NCBI GenBank assembly: GCA_947259075.1
Contig: CAMYKQ010000056.1
Span: 1 to 43,271 of the forward strand
Origin: an uncultured Gammaproteobacteria bacterium
GTDB lineage: Bacteria > Pseudomonadota > Gammaproteobacteria > DRLM01
DNA: 43,271 bases
Reading direction: 5' to 3'
Below are positions 37,901-43,271 of the stretch, one piece after another. A program made the position numbers and the translations under genes. Each line of letters starts with the position of its first letter. Within the stretch, counting starts at the first letter, position 1. The notes under the pieces are model-generated. The model searched no databases. It saw only the letters and a program-made list of their open reading frames with translations, and was not told the DNA's origin.

Positions 37901-38400
37901 GCGATGTCGATATTGGAATAACCGGCGGCGAGCAAGTAGCCGAGACGGCGATAGAGCACTTCACTGAGGATGGTGACGTGGTAATCGCCGCGGCGGATTT
38001 GCTCGGCGTTCAGCAAGGAATGGATGGCACCTTGATTCGGCGTGGGCGTTATGTCTTTTATGCCATCGCCGTCGGCGTCGATATCACCGCCGCCACTGAC
38101 CTTGACCACATACCATTCGTCATCCTGAATTACGCTGGCGGGAATCGAGAAGCGGCCCGCTTGCGTCAGCTCGTCGCTCTCCTGGGTATGGGTGGTGTAA
38201 AGGGGTGCTGCATCGAGCATGCTCAATGAATATATTTCCACCGCCGCGCCGGACAGCGGCCCGAGCATTGCCTGACCGGTGTGTGTCGCGGGAAGCTCAG
38301 TGTTGGTGTTTGACGAGCCGTTCTTGCAGGCCGAGAGGGAGAGGCACATCAGCATGGCGAAGATTACGCAGCACAGAGAACGAAGGTTTGGCATGGTCAT
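34933..38400 (-). CDS. Large LVIVD-repeat lipoprotein (beta-propeller)
   Basis: The protein has 1155 residues. MTMPNLRSLCCVIFAMLMC leads to a lipobox LSAC, so it is probably a lipoprotein with the cysteine near residue 25. Residues about 30-260 hold an unrecognised domain with two Asp/Gly-rich, calcium-loop-like stretches (DIDADGDGIKDI and DIDGDGDRDGDD). From about 270 onward I count about 20 repeats of 40-50 residues with cores such as LYSIDITDPTAPKR, VHTVDVTDPLTPRL and LLSFDVSNPSQPAF. These are LVIVD-type repeats, expected to fold as beta-propeller blades. Such proteins are cell-surface and mostly of unknown function. Base composition is visibly AT-richer than its neighbours, and it sits between mutS and fdxA. 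Confidence 0.85.
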   Translation of the reverse strand: MTMPNLRSLCCVIFAMLMCLSLSACKNGSSNTNTELPATHTGQAMLGPLSGAAVEIYSLSMLDAAPLYTTHTQESDELTQAGRFSIPASVIQDDEWYVVKVSGGGDIDADGDGIKDITPTPNQGAIHSLLNAEQIRRGDYHVTILSEVLYRRLGYLLAAGYSNIDIAGEYNYRAAVALLDDIDGDGDRDGDDIARWQPRLHGAALRHGAQRYADLSAQVRAGIPLGNEAFMATEWTVGTIRLNSPSFPSWRAHQYALGDGMIAAATPSYPPAFNSDTTQLEIIDISEPAFPQTKATLTINGDVIALAVQGPYIYLVSDGLYIIDATDLANPIVMGSLELPDIDFPGMLLIADNQLYLAGNGLYSIDITDPTAPKRAAVIIYTGSARFISHHQQTVYIATDDQGIKLFDVSNPATPFAAGSLPIRANSAMYFLGDTAYFTDDSGTLHIADVSDPQQPRIVRSMNIQESAEVLGVDGDELYIGIRSTLHVYDITSPTLPALRTTVEYPSYLLSLQKYITETTRLPKLLEPLVVTRQGHELRFHDLRGYIPAYQAASLTRLTVPGNVLDVDFKNSVAYLSSAENGVHTVDVTDPLTPRLLGTLKTPGFVTKAVDSGKSLYLNTIFGVTQLDITLPGAPIIQAAADNMQTMLAHHGSLLYELNSGGVLRIFDASTPRTPQPAGTLYLSGYSFDLALDETGRLACVMNSEHGLLLIDVSAPSSPAILSTLDIDGNLCRLHKGHVYVYPSYNTLASAAVHVIDATDPRNPKPGIEIPFDNIVSDILMDGDRMYVISNGALIAYDLTDPAKPLLARTIDTIGTVYNAYIRNNIALVLSGSAPIYLRLLDLSDLSNPVELGTLPFSSNGPITVDGSIAYIVGYPSTSIDLKLYAIDITDLTQPSLIASTSFPQRRDLPPFPRNIAAINDTVYLAGWFMGLLSFDVSNPSQPAFAGARTSPIFTLTDIAAAGNHVYVADVTAPIPIIDFSNPGEPVFTGMADSGAANYATVLATRDDFLYTANGGRFNTYDLSNPNQPSKIGSVDINLDNAEPYTMTLHGNLVVITSYDEARVSFIDITNPAQPTVAGTSPLLSRGYRLASVGGKLYVATAAGVHIINTSDPAQAYLEAVIPGAYTAVAADGDYLFLGGDKSLSVTPLTRRRLP

Positions 38401-38491
38401 GATCCACTCGTCTTATTATTGCTTGCGGCCGTGATGGTCAGGGCCATTTTTTTGAGTCTGCGTCTCCCTGCGTTATCCGATACTAAATCGG

Positions 38492-41065
38492 TTACGTCTT
38501 TTGTATCAAGCCGCGCAAGCGATACAAAGCATCCAAGGCCTCGCGCGGGCTGAGGTTGTCCGGCTCGAGTTTGTCCAAGGCGTCCAGCGCGGGATGGTTC
38601 GGGTTTTCATTGAACAGGGCGATTTGTTGCGAGGGCGCGCGCGTGCTGGTTTTCAGACTGCCGGCTTCGAGTTCGGCGAGTTTGTTTTTGGCGTGCGCGA
38701 TCACCTTTGACGGCACGCCCGCGAGCGCGGCGACGTGCAGGCCGTAACTCTGATTGGCCGGGCCTTCTTTTACCGCGTGCAGGAACACGATGCGCTCGCC
38801 ATGCTCCACCGCGTCCAGATGCACGTTGCTGACGCCGTCGAGCGCGCCGGGCAGGGCGGTGAGTTCGAAATAATGGGTGGCGAATAGGGTGAGCGCGCGT
38901 ACTTCGCGCGCGAGGTGTTCGGCGCAGGCCCAGGCCAGTGACAGGCCGTCGAAGGTACTGGTGCCGCGTCCGACCTCGTCCATGATGACCAGGCTTTGCG
39001 GCGTGGCGTTGTGGAGGATGTTGGCGGTCTCGGTCATCTCCACCATGAACGTCGAGCGGCCGGAGGCGAGGTCGTCGGCGGCGCCGATGCGGGTGAAGAT
39101 GCGATCGACCGGACCGATCAGCGCGCGCTCGGCGGGCACGTAACAACCGATGTGGGCCAGCAGCACGATGAGCGCGGTCTGACGCATGAAGGTGGATTTG
39201 CCGCCCATATTGGGGCCGGTGATGATGAGCATGCGCCGCGCGTCGTCGAGCAGGGTGTCGTTGGGGACGAAGGGCGCGTCGAGAGTTTGTTCAACGACAG
39301 GGTGACGGCCGCCACGAATGGCTATGCCGCTGTCCTCGCCCAGTTCGGGCGCGTTGAGATTCAAGCGCAGCGCGCGTTCGGCGAAATTGGCGAGCACGTC
39401 CAGCTCGGCCAGCGCCGCGGCACTGGTTTGCAGCGCGGACAGATGCGGCAGCAATAAATCCAGCAAGTCGTCGTAGAGCTGTTTTTCCCGCGCCAGCGCG
39501 CGTTCGCGGGCGCTGAGCACCTTGTCTTCGTAGGCTTTCAATTCGGGGGTGATATAGCGTTCCGCGCCCTTCAGGGTTTGGCGGCGGATGTAATCGGCGG
39601 GGGCCTTTTCCGCCTGGCCGCGGCTGAGCTCGATGTAAAAACCGTGGACGCGGTTGTAGTTCACCTTGAGATTGGCGATGCCGGTGCGCGCGCGTTCGCG
39701 CGTTTCCAGCTCCACCAGGAATTGCCCGGCGTTTTCGCTGAGCTGGCGCAGCTCGTCGAGTTCGGCGTCGTAGCCGTCGGCGATGACGCCGCCGTCGCGG
39801 ATGACCATGGGCGGGTTGTCGATGACGGCGCGGCTGAGCAAGTCGTGCAGCGCGGGGAATTCGCCGATGGCCTGCGCCAGTTCGGCGAGGCGGGACGCGT
39901 CGAGACGGGCGAGGCGCGCGCGCAGATCGGGCAGCACCGCCAGCGCGGCGCCGAGACGGCTGAGGTCGCGCGGCCGCGCGCTCTTCAGCGCGACGCGCGC
40001 GAGGATGCGCTCGACGTCGCCGATGCGGCGCAGCAGCGCGGCGACTTCCTCGGCGTCTTGATTCTCGGCGAGCACGCCGATGCCGTGATAACGCTGGCGC
40101 AATACCGCGCGGTCGCGCAGCGGGCGGTTGAGCCAGCGCCGCAACTGGCGGCTGCCCATGGCGGTGGCGCAGCGGTCGAGGCAGGCGAGCAGGGTGTGTT
40201 CGTGGCCGCCGGCAAGATTGGTTTCGAGTTCGAGGTTGCGGCGGGTGGCGGCGTCGAGCAGCAGGGCCTCGTCGCGGCGTTCGACTTTCAAGCCGGCGAT
40301 GTGGGGCAGGGCGGCGCGCTGGGTGTCGCGGGCGTATTGCATCAAGCAACCGGCGGCGGCGATGGCGGCATGCAGGGATTCACAGCCGTAGCCGCTCAAG
40401 TCGCGGGTGCCGAATTGCGCGGTGAGCAGCCGCGTCGCCGCGTCGTGATCGAAATACCACGGCGGTTGACGGCGCAGGCCGCGGCGCTCGGCGAGTAATG
40501 CCTCGTCGGCGAAGGATTCGCTCACCAGCAGTTCGGCGGGTTTGATGCGCGCCAATTCATCGGCCACGGCCTCGCGGTGTTCGAGTTCCATCAGGGTGAA
40601 GCGGCCGCTGCTGAGATCGAGCCAGGCCAGGCCATAGCAGTTGTTTTGGTAATGCAGCGCGGCGAGCAGCGTGTCGCGGCGTTCGTCGAGCAGGGATTCC
40701 TCGGTGAGGGTGCCGGGGGTGACGATGCGCACCACCTGACGTTCGACCGGGCCTTTGCTCTTGGCCGGGTCGCCGATCTGTTCGCAGATCGCCACCGACT
40801 CGCCGGCCTTCACCAGTTTGGCGAGATAGGCGTCCGCCGAATGAAAGGGCACGCCGGCCATGGGGATGGGTTCGCCCGCCGACTGGCCGCGCGCGGTGAG
40901 GGTGATGTCGAGCAAGGCGGCGGCCTTGCGCGCGTCGTCGAAAAACAATTCGTAGAAATCACCCATGCGATAGAACAGCAGCAAATCCCGGTGCTCGGCC
41001 TTGATGCGCAAAAATTGCTGCATCATCGGCGTGTGGCTGTTGAGGTCGGCGGCGACGCTGTTCAT
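38492..41065 (-). CDS. mutS: DNA mismatch repair protein MutS
   Basis: MutS recognises mismatches and starts repair with MutL. The Phe-x-Glu mismatch wedge is in [16 protein letters not shown] (Phe37, Glu39), and Walker A is GPNMGGKST from about Gly617. The [12 protein letters not shown] and ATHYFEL segments complete the ATPase. I chose the ATG at 41065, giving 857 residues and N-terminal alignment with E. coli (853); a GTG four codons earlier is possible. No strong ribosome site is seen for either. Confidence 0.96.
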   Translation of the reverse strand: MNSVAADLNSHTPMMQQFLRIKAEHRDLLLFYRMGDFYELFFDDARKAAALLDITLTARGQSAGEPIPMAGVPFHSADAYLAKLVKAGESVAICEQIGDPAKSKGPVERQVVRIVTPGTLTEESLLDERRDTLLAALHYQNNCYGLAWLDLSSGRFTLMELEHREAVADELARIKPAELLVSESFADEALLAERRGLRRQPPWYFDHDAATRLLTAQFGTRDLSGYGCESLHAAIAAAGCLMQYARDTQRAALPHIAGLKVERRDEALLLDAATRRNLELETNLAGGHEHTLLACLDRCATAMGSRQLRRWLNRPLRDRAVLRQRYHGIGVLAENQDAEEVAALLRRIGDVERILARVALKSARPRDLSRLGAALAVLPDLRARLARLDASRLAELAQAIGEFPALHDLLSRAVIDNPPMVIRDGGVIADGYDAELDELRQLSENAGQFLVELETRERARTGIANLKVNYNRVHGFYIELSRGQAEKAPADYIRRQTLKGAERYITPELKAYEDKVLSARERALAREKQLYDDLLDLLLPHLSALQTSAAALAELDVLANFAERALRLNLNAPELGEDSGIAIRGGRHPVVEQTLDAPFVPNDTLLDDARRMLIITGPNMGGKSTFMRQTALIVLLAHIGCYVPAERALIGPVDRIFTRIGAADDLASGRSTFMVEMTETANILHNATPQSLVIMDEVGRGTSTFDGLSLAWACAEHLAREVRALTLFATHYFELTALPGALDGVSNVHLDAVEHGERIVFLHAVKEGPANQSYGLHVAALAGVPSKVIAHAKNKLAELEAGSLKTSTRAPSQQIALFNENPNHPALDALDKLEPDNLSPREALDALYRLRGLIQKT

Positions 41066-41130
41066 GCTGTTATCCACTCGGCGTTTATGGCGGTGTCGCG
41101 GTTAGTTAAAGCACGGTGCCGGGCGCGCGC

Positions 41131-41949
41131 TCAGGTTTCGATCGGGGTATCGGCGCTATTGCCCCAGTCCGACCAGGAGCCCGGGTAACCCTTCACGCGC
41201 GGGTAGCCCAGATATTTCAGCGTGAAATAAATCAGCGCCGAGCGATGGTGGCTCTGGCAATAGGTGATGATTTGTTTTTCCGGCGTGATGCCGGCGGCCT
41301 GAAAAATGTGGTGCAGGTCGTCTTCGGACTTCAGGCGCAAGTGGCGGCGGTGATCGTGAACGCGGGTCCATTCGATGTTGACCGCGCCAGGGATGTGGCC
41401 GCCGCGGCGGGTGCGGACATCCTCGCCGCGGTATTCCGCCGGGCTGCGGGCGTCGACGATGGCGACGTCGGCGCGGCCGAGGTGACTCAAGACGTAGGCC
41501 TGGTCGGCGAGGGCGTGGCCGTTCAGCTCCACCTTGAAGTCACTGCCGCTGACCTCGCGCGGCAGATTGGTGATGGGGTGGTCCTCGCTGAGCCAGGCGT
41601 GCAGGCCGCCGTTGAGCAGGGAGCCCTGCGCGTGGCCGCAGACTTCCAAGGTCCACAGAAAGCGCGCGGCCTTGCCGCCGCCTTCTTCGTCATAGGCAAC
41701 GACGTGGCTGTCGGGACGGATGCCGAGTGAAGAGAATGTGGCGGCGAGGTGCGCCGCGTCGGGCAGCAAGCCTACCGTCGGTGGCTGGTGGCTGATGATG
41801 CGGCCGTAGTCGAGATGCACCGCGCCGGGGATGTGGTATTGCTGATGGACTTGCGCTTGCGACAAATCGACGATCAGCACGCCCTCGCGGCCGAGCCGCT
41901 GCCGCAGGTCCGAGGCTTCCAGCAACAAAGGCAGGCGGGTGTCAGGCAT
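41131..41949 (-). CDS. rhdA: Rhodanese-family sulfurtransferase (RhdA type)
   Basis: The protein has 272 residues and two tandem rhodanese domains. The active cysteine is Cys231 in ITYCQSHHRSAL. The loop CQSHHR is like the CQTHHR of Azotobacter RhdA rather than the CRKGVT of classical thiosulfate sulfurtransferase or CGSGVT of mercaptopyruvate enzymes. The ATG at 41949 is preceded by AAGGAG, which lies within the last codons of suhB. The suhB stop is two bases before this start, so the pair is an operon. Confidence 0.9.
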   Translation of the reverse strand: MPDTRLPLLLEASDLRQRLGREGVLIVDLSQAQVHQQYHIPGAVHLDYGRIISHQPPTVGLLPDAAHLAATFSSLGIRPDSHVVAYDEEGGGKAARFLWTLEVCGHAQGSLLNGGLHAWLSEDHPITNLPREVSGSDFKVELNGHALADQAYVLSHLGRADVAIVDARSPAEYRGEDVRTRRGGHIPGAVNIEWTRVHDHRRHLRLKSEDDLHHIFQAAGITPEKQIITYCQSHHRSALIYFTLKYLGYPRVKGYPGSWSDWGNSADTPIET

Positions 41950-41951
41950 GT

Positions 41952-42869
41952 TCACTCCTTGCGCGGCCGCCGGTTCACGGCCGGTCGTGCGGCTCTGGGT
42001 TTTTTATTATCGAGGCCCTTTTTATCGAGGCTCATTGTAGCGGACTTGGTGGCCGCGGTCCTGGTCTCGGCCAGCGCCTGCAACTCCGGGGTGACGTAGG
42101 GCGCGATGGCCTGCAGCATCGCCGTATACACCTTGGCGTTGCCGGTCACCAGATTGCCGCTCTCGTAATATTGATCGCCGCCGCGCAGATCACCCACCAT
42201 GCCGCCCGCTTCTTTTATAAGCAGAATCCCGGCGGCCATGTCCCAGGGTTGCAGGCCGATCTCCCAAAAGCCGTCGAGGCGGCCCGCCGCGACATAGGCG
42301 AGGTCCAGGGCCGCCGAACCGGCGCGGCGGATGCCGGCCGCCTGCGGCAGCAGGGTTTTGAACATGCCTAAATAGGCGTCGAGATGGGTCTGGTCCTTGA
42401 AGGGAAAACCGGTGCCCAGCAAGGTGCCTTCCAGCACGCGGGCCTTGCTCACGCGGATGCGGCGGCCTTCCAGCTGCGCGCCGCCGCCGCGGGTGGCGGT
42501 GAACAACTCGGGGCGCAGCGGGTCGTAGACCACCGCGACTTCGAAGCGGCCCTTGTGGCGCAGGGCGATGGAAACCGCGAACTGGGGGAAGCCGTGGAGA
42601 AAATTAGTGGTGCCGTCGAGCGGATCAATGACCCAGGTGTATTCGTTATCACCCTGTTCGCCGCTCTCCTCGGCGAGGATGGCGTGGTGGGGATAAGCCT
42701 TGCGGATGACCTGGATGATTTCCTGTTCGGCGCGGAAATCCACTTCGCTGACGAAATCATTGAAGGACTTGGTGTGCACTTGCAGGCTGTCGACGCGGTC
42801 GATGGAGCGGACGATGACATTACCCGCCTTGCGGGCGGCGGAGACGGCGATATTGAGTAAGGCTTGCAT
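41952..42869 (-). CDS. suhB: Inositol-1-monophosphatase SuhB
   Basis: SuhB is an inositol monophosphatase that also acts with Nus factors in rRNA transcription in E. coli. The metal site is ILAEESGEQGDN with Glu67, then WVIDPLDGTTNFLHGF (Asp82, Asp85). WDMAAGILLIKEAGG is the second motif. The protein has 305 residues, about 38 more than E. coli, due to a basic C-terminal tail (KKGLDNKKPRAARPAVNRRP). I take the ATG at 42869; upstream frame lacks homology. Divergent with trmJ, as in E. coli. Confidence 0.94.
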   Translation of the reverse strand: MQALLNIAVSAARKAGNVIVRSIDRVDSLQVHTKSFNDFVSEVDFRAEQEIIQVIRKAYPHHAILAEESGEQGDNEYTWVIDPLDGTTNFLHGFPQFAVSIALRHKGRFEVAVVYDPLRPELFTATRGGGAQLEGRRIRVSKARVLEGTLLGTGFPFKDQTHLDAYLGMFKTLLPQAAGIRRAGSAALDLAYVAAGRLDGFWEIGLQPWDMAAGILLIKEAGGMVGDLRGGDQYYESGNLVTGNAKVYTAMLQAIAPYVTPELQALAETRTAATKSATMSLDKKGLDNKKPRAARPAVNRRPRKE

Positions 42870-42973
42870 GATACAGCGAGGGTCCTTGGGAAATGGACGG
42901 GTGCGCAAAAACGCGTAGGATAGCAAACATGCCGCGCGGGCGGCAGCTTAGTTTCGACGGAAGTAAACGATAG

Positions 42974-43271
42974 ATGTTAGAAAATATACGTATCGTTCTG
43001 GTGGGGACTACCCACCCGGGCAACATCGGCGGCGCGGCGCGGGCCATGAAAAACATGGGCCTGAGCCGTTTGGCGCTGGTCGATCCGCAGCATTTTCCCA
43101 GCTCCGAGGCCACGGCGCGGGCCTCGGGGGCGGACGATGTCCTCGCCGCCGCCGAGTTGCACGGCGGCCTCGACGCCGCGCTAGCGGGTTGCGGCCTGGT
43201 GTTCGGCGCCACCGCGCGCGGGCGCAGCATCCCCTGGCCGGCGGTGGACCCGCGCGAGGCCGCCGCCCTGG
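42974..43271 (+). CDS. trmJ: tRNA (Cm32/Um32) methyltransferase, 5' part
   Basis: The gene starts at ATG 42974 and runs off the window edge, so only about 99 codons are seen. MLENIRIVLVGTTHPGNIGG and AARAMKNMGLSRLALVDPQ are the SPOUT-family N-terminus. ATARGRSIPWP follows, characteristic of TrmJ. The enzyme 2'-O-methylates residue 32 of tRNA. It diverges from suhB across about 104 bases, the E. coli arrangement. Confidence 0.92.
   Translation, partial: MLENIRIVLVGTTHPGNIGGAARAMKNMGLSRLALVDPQHFPSSEATARASGADDVLAAAELHGGLDAALAGCGLVFGATARGRSIPWPAVDPREAAAL

Noticed and set aside
34933-38400. Periodic repeats considered as possible CRISPR-like or tandem DNA array.
   Set aside because: The periodicity is at the protein level with diverged DNA; repeats are not direct identical units with spacers.

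Overview
The window looks like ordinary chromosome of a GC-rich gammaproteobacterium. Three gene orders support this: recA-recX-alaS-lysC-csrA-tRNA-Ser(GCU)-tRNA-Arg(ACG), the divergent suhB/trmJ pair, and a complete EF-P beta-lysylation set (epmB, efp, epmA). The RhdA-type rhodanese, the stand-alone RecB/AddB-like nuclease and the many cyclic-di-GMP proteins fit a free-living, possibly sulfur-oxidising (Chromatiales-like) lineage. That lineage call is inference.

Layout. 1-150 is a truncated copy of a short palindromic mobile repeat, and a full 186-bp copy sits inverted at 12350-12535. 245-8451 holds parE and parC, the two topoisomerase IV subunits, separated by a chemoreceptor and a periplasmic electron-transfer cluster (diheme cytochrome c peroxidase, amicyanin-like cupredoxin, diheme cytochrome c). 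8593-9477 is htpX, behind a sequence that reads as a sigma-32 heat-shock promoter. 9544-14151 contains a FimX-like degenerate GGDEF/EAL protein, a GNAT acetyltransferase and a large PilZ-like protein. 14268-16983 is the EF-P module. 17280-18808 has a small PilZ protein, a previously easy-to-miss 59-residue four-cysteine protein and psd. 18964-25987 is the pncC-thpR-recA-recX-alaS-lysC-csrA run. 26049-26451 holds a candidate structured RNA and two tRNA genes.

26677-31482 encodes one 1601-residue protein that joins a PhnD-like periplasmic binding domain to five PAS domains, a GAF domain and intact GGDEF and EAL domains. 31493-41065 runs on the minus strand: mutS, then a 1155-residue lipoprotein with about 20 LVIVD-type beta-propeller repeats and visibly lower GC, then fdxA, overlapped by an iron-sulfur RecB-family nuclease. 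41131-43271 ends with rhdA, suhB and the start of trmJ.

Two themes run through the window. The first is genome maintenance: topoisomerase IV, RecA/RecX, MutS and the nuclease. The second is cyclic-di-GMP and post-transcriptional control: the FimX-like protein, two PilZ proteins, the large GGDEF/EAL sensor and CsrA. I found no CRISPR array, prophage or classical defence island. The less ordinary items are the palindromic repeat family that supplies a gene's stop codon, the structured RNA candidate between csrA and tRNA-Ser, the peroxidase/cupredoxin cluster with its own chemoreceptor, the ferredoxin-coupled nuclease and the LVIVD lipoprotein. No interval above 300 bases lacks a gene.
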